Of a DNA stretch of 64,000 bases, positions 23,702 to 31,527 are shown one piece after another (within the stretch, counting starts at the first letter, position 1; each line of letters opens with the position of its first letter). The notes under the pieces are model-generated. The model was not told where the DNA came from. It searched no databases and worked only from the letters and a program-made list of their open reading frames with translations. Source of the DNA: Chitinophaga sp. CF418 (lineage in GTDB: Bacteria > Bacteroidota > Bacteroidia > Chitinophagales > Chitinophagaceae); NCBI RefSeq assembly GCF_900142925.1, contig NZ_FRCN01000001.1:496001-560000 (forward strand), given 5' to 3'. Position numbers and translations under genes: made by a program.

Positions 23702-26164
23702 ATGAAAAACAAAGCGCGCGGATGGCAAGTGATAACAGAATGGCTCGCTGCAAACGACAGAAAGCCTTTTGCTTTCCAGGAAGAAGCCTGGAAGCATTAC
23801 CTGCAAGGCAGATCAGGCCTTGTAAACGCCCCTACCGGTTACGGTAAAACCTTCTCTCTCTTCCTTGCCGTGGTGATCGACTGGATCAATAAACACCCGA
23901 AGGATTATCAGCAGAAAACGAAGAATGGCCTGCAAATGATGTGGATCACTCCGCTACGCGCATTGGCAAAAGATATTGCACGTGCGATGGAGGAAGTGCT
24001 GCAGGAACTCAATATGTCCTGGCAGGTAGGTATACGCAGTGGCGACACCCCTATTTCCACCCGCCAGCAGCAAAAGAAGCAGATGCCGGAGATATTGATC
24101 ATCACACCGGAAAGCCTGCATCTGCTGATGGGGCAGAAAGAATATGCGAAAGTCTTTACACACCTGACAACAGTGGTAGCGGATGAATGGCATGAACTGC
24201 TGGGTAGCAAACGCGGTGTGATGGTGGAATTGGGTCTCAGCAGGCTCCGCGGACTGGCAAAGAAAGCAGGACGCCCTCCATTAAAAGTATGGGGCATCTC
24301 AGCTACGATTGGCAACCTGGAAGAAGCGCTGGATGTATTACTGGGCCAGCCAGACCCCGAAGCGGTGATTGTACGCGCCAAACTGGGTAAGAAGATAGAA
24401 CTGCAAAGCATCCTGCCGGATGAGATCGAAAAATATCCCTGGGCGGGGCACTTAGGTACACGACTGCTGTACAAAGCCTTGCCGGTGATCCTGAACAGCC
24501 AGACTACCCTCATATTTACGAACGTCCGTTCCCAGACTGAGATCTGGTACCAGGAAATATTACGCCAATGTCCTGAACTGGCGGGCGCTATTGCCATTCA
24601 CCATGGTTCTATCGATGCGGAGCTCCGCGTATGGGTAGAAGAAGCGCTACACACCGGCGTGCTGAAGGCGGTTGTCTGTACATCCAGTCTTGACCTGGGT
24701 GTGGATTTCAGGCCCGTGGACACGGTGATCCAGGTGGGCAGTCCTAAGGGAGTAGCCCGCTTCCTGCAGAGAGCCGGCAGAAGTGGTCATCAGCCCGGCG
24801 CCACCAGTAAGATCTGGTTCCTGCCTACGCACAGCCTGGAACTGGTGGAGGCAGCAGCTTTGAAGGCGGCTATGGAAGAGCAGCTGGTGGAAAGCCGTAT
24901 GCCTGTTATACTGGCCTTTGACGTACTCCTGCAATACCTGATGACACTCGGCATTTCAGATGGTTTTCATGCCCCTGAAATATGGGAGGAAGTGACCAAT
25001 ACTTTTTGCTTCCGCGATATGACGGAAGATGAGTGGGGCTGGATATTATCTTTCCTGTCTACCGGCGGAGAAGCGCTCTACAGCTACGATGAGTTTAAAA
25101 AACTGGAAAGGGAAGGCGACTTCTTCATCTGTCGCAGTCGTATGCTGGCCATGCGGCACCGCCTGCACATCGGCACCATCGTCAGTGATGCTATGCTAAA
25201 GGTGAAATTCATGAGCGGAGGATTTATCGGTATGATCGAAGAATGGTTCGTTGCACGCCTGCAACCAGGCGATGCTTTCAGCCTGGGAGGCCGTACCCTG
25301 GAATTTGTGATGATCAAGGACATGACAGTGCTCGTACGCAAGTCAAACGCCAAACGGGCCATTGTACCCAGCTGGATGGGAGGACGACTTCCGCTCTCCG
25401 CCAATCTCGGGAAGATATTACGTCGCACATATAACGAGGCATTGTCCGGCAAATCGGACATGCCTGAGATCAGGATATTGCAACCGCTGTTCGACCTGCA
25501 GGAACAATTGTCGCACATACCGAAAGACAATGAACTGCTGATAGAAATGATCCATACCCGCGATGGTTATCACATGTTCGTCTATCCTTTTGAAGGACGG
25601 CTGGTACATGAAGTGATGGCTGCATTGCTTGCCTATCGTATCAGTAAGCGACAGCCTATTACCTTTTCCATGGCAATGAACGATTATGGTTTCGAGCTGC
25701 TCTCTGATCAGCCAATCCCGGTCAGCGATGGGGATGTACATGACCTGTTTTCTCTTGAGAACCTGAGTAATGATCTGCAGGCCAGTGTGAACTCGACAGA
25801 AATGGCCCGTCGTAAGTTCAGGGATATTGCAGTCATTGCCGGTCTTATTTTCCAGGGCTATCCCGGCAAGCATAAAGCCAGCCGTCACCTGCAATCGTCT
25901 GCTTCCCTGCTGTTCAATGTGTTCAGGGATTACGATCCACAGAACCTATTGTTAAGGCAGGCGTTCAATGAGGCATTCTTCTACCAGATGGAAGAAGCAC
26001 GTCTGCGGGAAAGCCTGGAGCGTATTTATAACAGCGATATTGTCATTACAGCACCGGAAGCATTGACGCCTTTCTGTTTTCCGATCAAAGTAGACAGTCT
26101 CCGGGAGGAGCTCACCAGTGAAAAACTGGAAGACAGGATCAAAAAAATGCGTCCGCAGATATAG
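23702..26164 (+). CDS. Ligase-associated DEXH-box helicase (Lhr-like)
   Basis: The 820-residue superfamily 2 helicase starts at the ATG giving MKNKARGWQVITEW; the 12 upstream in-frame residues are not helicase-like. Walker A is NAPTGYGKT (42-50). The DEXH box is DEWH (161-164), then SATIG (motif III), TNVRSQTEIW (motif IV), SLDLGVDF (motif V) and LQRAGRSGH (motif VI). A winged-helix/Lhr-core C-terminal half follows. This is the helicase member of the ligase-exonuclease-PdeM repair set. PdeM follows 33 nt downstream. It likely unwinds or remodels damaged DNA for the partner nucleases and ligase. Confidence 0.95.
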   Translation: MKNKARGWQVITEWLAANDRKPFAFQEEAWKHYLQGRSGLVNAPTGYGKTFSLFLAVVIDWINKHPKDYQQKTKNGLQMMWITPLRALAKDIARAMEEVLQELNMSWQVGIRSGDTPISTRQQQKKQMPEILIITPESLHLLMGQKEYAKVFTHLTTVVADEWHELLGSKRGVMVELGLSRLRGLAKKAGRPPLKVWGISATIGNLEEALDVLLGQPDPEAVIVRAKLGKKIELQSILPDEIEKYPWAGHLGTRLLYKALPVILNSQTTLIFTNVRSQTEIWYQEILRQCPELAGAIAIHHGSIDAELRVWVEEALHTGVLKAVVCTSSLDLGVDFRPVDTVIQVGSPKGVARFLQRAGRSGHQPGATSKIWFLPTHSLELVEAAALKAAMEEQLVESRMPVILAFDVLLQYLMTLGISDGFHAPEIWEEVTNTFCFRDMTEDEWGWILSFLSTGGEALYSYDEFKKLEREGDFFICRSRMLAMRHRLHIGTIVSDAMLKVKFMSGGFIGMIEEWFVARLQPGDAFSLGGRTLEFVMIKDMTVLVRKSNAKRAIVPSWMGGRLPLSANLGKILRRTYNEALSGKSDMPEIRILQPLFDLQEQLSHIPKDNELLIEMIHTRDGYHMFVYPFEGRLVHEVMAALLAYRISKRQPITFSMAMNDYGFELLSDQPIPVSDGDVHDLFSLENLSNDLQASVNSTEMARRKFRDIAVIAGLIFQGYPGKHKASRHLQSSASLLFNVFRDYDPQNLLLRQAFNEAFFYQMEEARLRESLERIYNSDIVITAPEALTPFCFPIKVDSLREELTSEKLEDRIKKMRPQI

Positions 26165-26197
26165 TTTGGGAGAGATACAGTAGTTTTACCGGAGATT

Positions 26198-26845
26198 ATG
26201 GAGGAAGTGATTTACAGACACCAGGACCAGACCTGGCATTTATCGGCCCAGAGGGCCATTTTCTGGCAAGAAGAACAGGCGCTGATCGTGTCTGACCTGC
26301 ACCTGGGTAAATCCGCCCATTTCAGGAAAGCAGGAATAGCCGTTCCTGCCAACATCGGGCAGGACGACCTGTATCGCCTGCAGTTACTTATTACAGCCTA
26401 CAATCCTTCCCAGATCATCATTGTAGGAGATATGTTCCATAGCCGTGAGAACAATGATGTGCCTTATTTTAAACTCTGGCGTCAGCAATTTGCACATATC
26501 CGTTTTAAACTGGTAAAAGGCAATCACGATATATTGCCTGCGGCTACTTATCAGGCACTGAACGTCGAAGTATCTGATACACTTGTCATCCGCGATATTC
26601 ATTTCATACATGAGCCCTGCTCAGAAGAAGATGCGGCAGGTTATACTTTCTCCGGGCATTTACATCCCGGGATCGTTGTTGCCGGCGCCGGAAGGCAGCG
26701 CTTACGCCTGCCCTGTTTCTACTTCGGAAAACATTGCAGCATATTGCCCGCTTTCGGGCGTTTTACGGGCCTCGCTATGCTGGAGCCAGCACCAGATGAG
26801 GCAGTATTCGTTATCGCTGAAAACAGCATTCTAAAAGTCAATTAA
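26198..26845 (+). CDS. pdeM: Ligase-associated DNA repair endonuclease PdeM
   Basis: The 215-residue calcineurin-like phosphoesterase has metal motifs in order: SDLHLGK (about 28-34), GDMFHSRE (about 74-81), KGNHD (about 107-111), FIHEP and SGHLHPG (about 150-156). This set defines the small metallophosphoesterase encoded beside the DEXH helicase in the ligase-associated repair locus. Its stop overlaps the start of the histone-deacetylase-fold gene (TAATG), so the two are translationally coupled. Activity predicted: Mn-dependent nuclease or phosphodiesterase. Confidence 0.9.
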   Translation: MEEVIYRHQDQTWHLSAQRAIFWQEEQALIVSDLHLGKSAHFRKAGIAVPANIGQDDLYRLQLLITAYNPSQIIIVGDMFHSRENNDVPYFKLWRQQFAHIRFKLVKGNHDILPAATYQALNVEVSDTLVIRDIHFIHEPCSEEDAAGYTFSGHLHPGIVVAGAGRQRLRLPCFYFGKHCSILPAFGRFTGLAMLEPAPDEAVFVIAENSILKVN

Positions 26846-27744
26846 TGCTGGTTGCCTACGATCCTATATATGCACACCCGCTACCGGAAGGCCACCGGTT
26901 CCCAATGGTGAAATATGAGCTTATTCCGGCGCAGTTATTACGGGAAGGCGTGATCACCGATAAACAGGTGCATACACCAGCGCCACTGGATGAAGCAACC
27001 ACCCTGCTCACTCATACTCCCGGATACTGGCACAAACTACAGCACCAGACATTATCAGAGAAAGAACAACGCCGTATCGGCCTGCCGCAATCGCCCGCAT
27101 TGACACTACGTGAGATCGTGATCTGCCAGGGGACGATAGATTGTGCGTTGCATGCGCTGGATCATGGCGTAGGACTGAATGTAGCGGGAGGCACACATCA
27201 TGCCTTCGCTGATCATGGGGAAGGTTTCTGTCTGCTGAATGATTTTGCTGTTGCTTCGAATTATCTGCTGCAGCAAAAGCTGGTGAAACAGGTGCTGATC
27301 ATCGATCTGGATGTACATCAGGGGAATGGTACTGCTGCATTATTTGCCGGCAGGCCAGATGTGTATACATTCAGCATGCACGGCGCGCATAATTATCCTT
27401 TTCACAAGGAAATCTCAGACTGGGATGTGCCCTTGCCCGACGGCATGCATGACAGCGACTATCTTCGTACACTAAGGGACTGCCTGCCGGTACTAATCAA
27501 TAAAGTAAAACCTGATTTTGTGTTCTATCTCTCAGGAGTGGATATTCTGCAAACTGACCGTTATGGTAAATTGAAGGTAACTCTGCATGGTTGCAGAGAA
27601 CGGGATGAGCTGGTATTCCAAACGATGAAGCAACATGGTATTCCATGCGCGGCAGCAATGGGCGGAGGGTATTCGACACATATCAGGGATATTGTGAATG
27701 CACATTGTAATACGTTCAGGGCAGCGGCGGAGATATTTGGGTAG
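26845..27744 (+). CDS. Histone deacetylase-fold hydrolase
   Basis: The 299-residue arginase/deacetylase-fold enzyme has the tandem histidines GTHHA (118-119) and zinc ligands in DLDVHQGNG (D156, H158) and GVDILQTD (D233). MGGGYS near residue 273 completes the signature. Bacterial members deacetylate small amines (acetylpolyamines, acetoin-type substrates) or acetyl-lysine. The ATG overlaps the stop of pdeM by one base, so it is made together with the repair nuclease. Whether it serves repair, for example by deacetylating a repair protein, is open. Confidence 0.93.
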   Translation: MLVAYDPIYAHPLPEGHRFPMVKYELIPAQLLREGVITDKQVHTPAPLDEATTLLTHTPGYWHKLQHQTLSEKEQRRIGLPQSPALTLREIVICQGTIDCALHALDHGVGLNVAGGTHHAFADHGEGFCLLNDFAVASNYLLQQKLVKQVLIIDLDVHQGNGTAALFAGRPDVYTFSMHGAHNYPFHKEISDWDVPLPDGMHDSDYLRTLRDCLPVLINKVKPDFVFYLSGVDILQTDRYGKLKVTLHGCRERDELVFQTMKQHGIPCAAAMGGGYSTHIRDIVNAHCNTFRAAAEIFG

Positions 27745-27806
27745 ATCAATAGTTTTAATCAATCGCCCTGGCCAATCGCTTCGATGAGCTCCGGGAGGAG
27801 TTATGT

Positions 27807-27832
27807 GTTTGTAGCCCGGGTGGTAACCCGGA
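27807..27832 (+). repeat. REP-like palindrome, third copy
   Basis: GTTTGTAGCCCGGG followed by TGGTAACCCGGAC has a 6-bp stem and a short loop. It shares the TTTGTAGC-CCGG-AACCCGG layout with the two units near 7.6-7.7 kb. It lies between convergent genes, in a 190-bp gap that otherwise shows nothing. Confidence 0.5.
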
Positions 27833-27934
27833 CAATTCAACAAAACAATTTACAAGACGTAACAATGCAACAATACTATCCCTTCCGGGATATACCGCAC
27901 TCTCTACATCGCAACAATATCTGTATACTTATTC

Positions 27935-28687
27935 TTAATCCTTGATCCTCTTCTTCAGCATGCTCACCTGATCCTGCAGATGACTCACCATATCCGCCAG
28001 GTGATTTACGCTCAGACGGCTTTGCTGACCTGTCTTACTAATAACCGCATCTGACTGCCAGAGCTCCAGTATTTCCTCCATGCCAACAGCATAAGGTTCA
28101 TATTGCGGATTATCTGACACGAGTGTGATCTTTCCTTTAGTGCGGTTGCTTTTAAGCACACGTTTATAAACAATGCCTTCGCGACTGGTCACTACCACAT
28201 AGGCTTCATTGTTACGGATCTCTTCCCAGCCATCTACTTTATGACAAACGATCACTGATCCGGAAGGAGTGGGTAACATAGAATCTCCTGCGATCTCGAA
28301 TGCCCTGTAGCTGCCTGCACCCATCATGGGGAGTGTGAAAGTGTTCAGTTCTTCAATAAATTCATCATCATTATAGCCTGCCAGGTATCCCGCCGCAGCT
28401 TTTACAGGCACGAACTCTATCTGTTGACGGTCACCCGCCATCTTCTGCTGTCTGCGTTTTTCCAGGAAACTTTCTTTCTGGGAACCTACATCGCGGCGTA
28501 ATAGGTCGTCAATGGATATACGGAACATATCACTGACCAGTTCGAGCACTTCTGTGCGGGGTTCTGCACGTTCTTCTTCGTAAGCGCCCAACAGGGAACG
28601 TTTGATCCCTAATTTATCAGCAAACTCCTGCTGCGTCCAGCCTTTCTGCTTGCGCAGGAATTTTAAATTGCGGCATACTACTGACAT
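27935..28687 (-). CDS. LexA-like regulator: XRE helix-turn-helix plus S24 peptidase
   Basis: The 250-residue protein has an XRE-type HTH at 5-62 (QKGWTQQEFADKLGIKRSLL), a linker, and a LexA/CI-type S24 domain. In the S24 part a cleavable Ala-Gly is visible at A99-G100 (KAAAGYLAG), the catalytic serine is S136 (AGDSMLPT) and the lysine K175 (GIVYKRVL). The C-terminus (226-250) is heptad-like and may dimerise. Such proteins self-cleave on RecA-ssDNA filaments. Two ACTAA-N5-TTAGT sites cover its own promoter, and two more lie before dinB-dnaE. It is therefore the likely SOS-type repressor of this region. Direct evidence of cleavage is lacking. Confidence 0.93.
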   Translation of the reverse strand: MSVVCRNLKFLRKQKGWTQQEFADKLGIKRSLLGAYEEERAEPRTEVLELVSDMFRISIDDLLRRDVGSQKESFLEKRRQQKMAGDRQQIEFVPVKAAAGYLAGYNDDEFIEELNTFTLPMMGAGSYRAFEIAGDSMLPTPSGSVIVCHKVDGWEEIRNNEAYVVVTSREGIVYKRVLKSNRTKGKITLVSDNPQYEPYAVGMEEILELWQSDAVISKTGQQSRLSVNHLADMVSHLQDQVSMLKKRIKD

Positions 28688-28689
28688 AA

Positions 28690-28724
28690 TCTAAATAATT
28701 TAGTACGTTACTAACAAAATTAGC
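28690..28724. promoter_or_regulatory. Tandem operators over the S24 regulator promoter
   Basis: Site A is tCTAA-N5-TTAGT (28690-28704). Site B is ACTAA-N5-TTAGc (28710-28724). Centres are 20 bp apart. On the minus strand site B contains TAATTTTG (28722-28715), the regulator's -7 element, so binding would block its own promoter. The middle also reads TTAGTA-CGT-TACTAA, a 6-bp perfect palindrome. Confidence 0.65.
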
Positions 28725-28768
28725 ATATAATTTTTATAATTACCAAATATATTCCGGTCAGCTTAACT

Positions 28769-28776
28769 TATTTTTG
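28769..28776 (+). promoter_or_regulatory. -7 promoter element of the four-helix membrane protein
   Basis: TATTTTTG matches TAnnTTTG and lies 23 bases before the ATG at 28800. No TTG is found 19 bases upstream. Confidence 0.45.
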
Positions 28777-28799
28777 CCCGTAAAATCCAACTCAATATT

Positions 28800-29255
28800 A
28801 TGTTGTTAATAATTCACTCGCTATTAAGGTGGGCAATCGTACTGACAGGATTATGGGCCATAATCCGTGCATTGAAGGGCGTTAGCGGTAAGACACCTTA
28901 CACCGCAACAGATAAAAAAGCAGGTCTTTTCTTTATGATCAGCCTTGATATACAGTTACTGGTAGGTTTACTGCTTTACTTCGTCAGCTCATTGGGGCTT
29001 AAAGCATTTCAGGAGAACGGAGTTAAAGCAGTAATACACAACGATGGGATTCGTTATTTCGCAGTTGAACACATATTTGTTGCCATCGTAGCTATTGCAC
29101 TTGTACACATCGGACGTGCGAAAGTGAAGAAAGCAACACTGGATGCACAGAAACATAAAACATCACTGATCTTCTTCGCTATTGCACTGATTTTGCTGGC
29201 ATCGCGTATTCCATGGCCGGGTACAGCTGCTGGTGCGGGAAGAGGCTGGTTTTGA
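28800..29255 (+). CDS. Small four-helix membrane protein, unknown function
   Basis: The 151-residue protein has four hydrophobic segments (about 2-22, 43-64, 88-107 and 122-138). Histidines sit inside or near helices (IIHSLLRW at residue 6, AVEHIFVA at about 91, LVHIGR at about 103), a pattern compatible with a heme-binding or cytochrome-b-like bundle. I do not know a named family. It is divergent from the S24 regulator and convergent with the SdpI-like gene. A strong terminator follows. Its promoter lies 45 bp from the nearest operator, so SOS control is not obvious. Confidence 0.8.
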   Translation: MLLIIHSLLRWAIVLTGLWAIIRALKGVSGKTPYTATDKKAGLFFMISLDIQLLVGLLLYFVSSLGLKAFQENGVKAVIHNDGIRYFAVEHIFVAIVAIALVHIGRAKVKKATLDAQKHKTSLIFFAIALILLASRIPWPGTAAGAGRGWF

Positions 29256-29285
29256 TGTCATAACATCACACACTATATAAAAGTG

Positions 29286-29320
29286 AAGGCTGTCCACTTA
29301 AAGTGAACAGCCTTTATTTT
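29286..29320 (+). terminator. Intrinsic terminator
   Basis: Thirteen-base arms (29286-29298 and 29302-29314) with one mismatch and a three-base loop are followed by TATTTTTA. It lies between the convergent membrane-protein genes. Confidence 0.85.
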
Positions 29321-29344
29321 TATATATTGACCACTAATAGAACC

Positions 29345-30019
29345 TTATCCCTTATCAGTATTGAATAACCGGTAAGAATAAATATATGGCAGCGCTGCCA
29401 GGATACCTCCTACAAAGATCAGCAGGAATACCCCCGTCACTACCGGCAGGAAGAATCCTGCAACGATCATAACAATACCTGTACACAACCAGAGATTACC
29501 GGCAAAAGCATGCGTCTCCCGCCAGATGTCGTCACTCTTCAGCGTCCAGGGCGTTCGTACTCCAATAAAATAGTTAGGCTCAAGCCGCCTCAGGTAAAGA
29601 CCTATCACCCCGATCAGTAATCCCACTCCTGTAAACACCCAGCGCTCTATCACAAACGGATGGTGCTGACTGGCCATAAAAATGATAGCCGCTGTGAAAA
29701 TAGCCAGGTAGATATGGATCATGAAACGTATCTGATAATATCTCCGGTGAAATACCGTCATGTCCTTGTGCTGAATATCCGGCTCATCCACATGTGGAAT
29801 ATACCGGAACAAAAAATATAACAGGAGGTTGGTAAAGAACAGGAATGTCATTAACAGCAAAAAGTCACTTTTGGCCCCCACCCGCTCGGGAACACCTTTT
29901 ACATTGAAATTAGTCGGCATAACGTCTGGCAGGGAGGGCCAGATAATTCCCAGGTAGACCATGGGTACTAACAATAACAACAATAACAACAGCTCCTGGC
30001 CAATATCAGGCTTTTTCAT
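29345..30019 (-). CDS. SdpI/DUF1648-family membrane protein
   Basis: The start is set at the ATG giving MKKPDIGQELLLLLLLLV; an upstream ATG at 30052 adds 11 residues. The protein has an N-terminal DUF1648 segment (LPDVMPTNFNVKGVPERVGAKS). The C-terminal SdpI signature is PNYFIGVRTPWTLKSDDIWRET, with about six transmembrane helices. SdpI of Bacillus gives immunity to the SDP toxin and signals through an ArsR-type repressor; most homologues are uncharacterised. No toxin or repressor gene adjoins it. It lies beside the regulatory region of dinB on the opposite strand. Confidence 0.88.
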   Translation of the reverse strand: MKKPDIGQELLLLLLLLVPMVYLGIIWPSLPDVMPTNFNVKGVPERVGAKSDFLLLMTFLFFTNLLLYFLFRYIPHVDEPDIQHKDMTVFHRRYYQIRFMIHIYLAIFTAAIIFMASQHHPFVIERWVFTGVGLLIGVIGLYLRRLEPNYFIGVRTPWTLKSDDIWRETHAFAGNLWLCTGIVMIVAGFFLPVVTGVFLLIFVGGILAALPYIYSYRLFNTDKG

Positions 30020-30123
30020 GAGAAAGTGTTTTGTTTGAATGTAAGTTGACAAATACTGTACCCGCTTACGGCACTCCTATAATTAACCATTATCTCCGGT
30101 AATTTGTTATTGCCTGGTTATTT

Positions 30124-30166
30124 ATACTAACATTATTAGTATTGACTAAAAATATTAGTAAATTTG
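30124..30166 (+). promoter_or_regulatory. dinB-dnaE promoter with tandem operators
   Basis: Site 1 is ATACTAA-N5-TTAGTAT (30124-30142, perfect 7-bp arms). Site 2 is ACTAA-N5-TTAGT (30145-30159). Centres are 19 bp apart. TAAATTTG (30159-30166) matches the -7 consensus and begins at the last base of site 2. The layout mirrors the sites at the S24 regulator promoter. Confidence 0.68.
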
Positions 30167-30176
30167 TTTCAGATCT

Positions 30177-30270
30177 ATAGTACGCGGGCGATAGTCTGTG
30201 GACAGGCCATGCCATCATAGCCTATGTCACATATATACCGCCCATCCATAGACTATTTCCTGTGTACTAT
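30177..30270 (+). other. Long hairpin in the dinB leader
   Basis: Arms 30177-30202 and 30245-30270 pair over 26 positions with four G.T pairs, one G.T-like step and a single true mismatch (C.T). The 42-base loop lies between them. It occupies most of the predicted leader between promoter and the dinB ATG at 30300. It could limit translation, attenuate transcription, or act in DNA. Confidence 0.6.
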
Positions 30271-30299
30271 TCATCATCCATGAACCATTACCGTAACTT

Positions 30300-31514
30300 A
30301 TGATTTCTTTGCAGCACAGGTCCATTGCTCATTTTGACATGGACAGCTTCTTCGTATCAGTAGAATGCAGGGATGATAACAGCCTGAAGGGGAAACCGCT
30401 GCTGATAGGAGGCGTGAGCGATCGTGGCGTAGTAGCCTCCTGTAGCTACGAGGCCCGCCGCTATGGCATCCACTCCGCCATGCCCATGAAAATGGCCCTG
30501 AAACTGTGCCCTCATGCTATTGTCAGAAGAGGGGATATGGAGAAATACAGCCAGCTTTCCCACGAAGTCACCGAACTCATAGCCGAAAAGGCGCCACTCT
30601 ACGAGAAAGCCTCCATAGATGAATTTTATCTGGACCTGACCGGCATGGACAAGTTCTTCGGTTCCATGAAATGGACAGCGGAACTACGCCAGTACATCAT
30701 GCGGGAAACACAGCTGCCCGTCTCCTTCGGATTAGCCTCCAACAAAATGATCTCGAAAGTAGCTACCAACGAGGCCAAGCCCAACGGACAAATGGAGATC
30801 CTTTTTGGAGATGAAAAAGCCTTCCTCGCCCCTATGCCGGTGGAAAAACTACCCATGGTGGGTAAAGAAACAGCCGGTCAGTTAAGACGCCGTGGAGTAG
30901 AAACGGTGAAAACACTGAGCGAAATACCCCTAACCCTACTCGAAGCATGGTTGGGGAAGAATGGCATCTCCCTGTGGAATAAAGCCAATGGTATTGACGA
31001 ATCGCCCGTTGTACCCTATCATGAACAGAAATCCATCTCTACAGAAAATACTTTCTCTTCCGATACGATAGACATGCAATTCATCCATGCGGAATTGGTA
31101 CGCATGACAGAGAAAATCGCATTCGAACTGCGTCAGCAAGACAAACTCACCGGTTGTGTCACCGTGAAGATCCGCTATTCTGACTTTGAAACCGTTACCA
31201 AACAAATGACCATCCCCTATTCAGGCAGCGATCATATACTACTTGAAAAAGTAAAAGAACTCTTTCATAAACTCTACGACCGGAGACTGCTTATCCGGTT
31301 GATAGGCGTGCGTTTCAGTCACCTGGTACAGGGCAATTACCAGATCAGCCTGTTTGATGATACACAGGAAATGATCGCGCTCTACCAGGCTATAGACAAT
31401 ATCAAAAACCGTTTTGGATGGCAGTACCTGATGAAAGGAACCAATGCAGTACCTCCGGCAAAAAGAGGAACTGTGAGAAAACCGAACGTCATGCCTTATC
31501 CTAAAGTGAGATAA
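30300..31514 (+). CDS. dinB: Y-family DNA polymerase IV
   Basis: The 404-residue translesion polymerase has the catalytic carboxylates in HFDMDSFFVSVE (about 12-23) and SIDEFYLDLT (about 105-114). Palm, fingers and thumb are followed by a little-finger domain. A beta-clamp motif QISLF is at about 348-352. It is the first gene of a two-gene operon with an error-prone DnaE (13-nt gap), controlled from an operator-covered promoter. Together they resemble the mutagenesis cassettes in which a Y-family protein works with DnaE2. Unlike ImuB, this protein keeps its active site. Confidence 0.96.
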   Translation: MISLQHRSIAHFDMDSFFVSVECRDDNSLKGKPLLIGGVSDRGVVASCSYEARRYGIHSAMPMKMALKLCPHAIVRRGDMEKYSQLSHEVTELIAEKAPLYEKASIDEFYLDLTGMDKFFGSMKWTAELRQYIMRETQLPVSFGLASNKMISKVATNEAKPNGQMEILFGDEKAFLAPMPVEKLPMVGKETAGQLRRRGVETVKTLSEIPLTLLEAWLGKNGISLWNKANGIDESPVVPYHEQKSISTENTFSSDTIDMQFIHAELVRMTEKIAFELRQQDKLTGCVTVKIRYSDFETVTKQMTIPYSGSDHILLEKVKELFHKLYDRRLLIRLIGVRFSHLVQGNYQISLFDDTQEMIALYQAIDNIKNRFGWQYLMKGTNAVPPAKRGTVRKPNVMPYPKVR

Positions 31515-31527
31515 AACGCCTGCTGAT

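Noticed and set aside
29345..30019. SdpI-like gene as immunity partner of a local toxin
   Set aside because: No toxin-like or ArsR-type gene is adjacent; the family is widespread without toxins.
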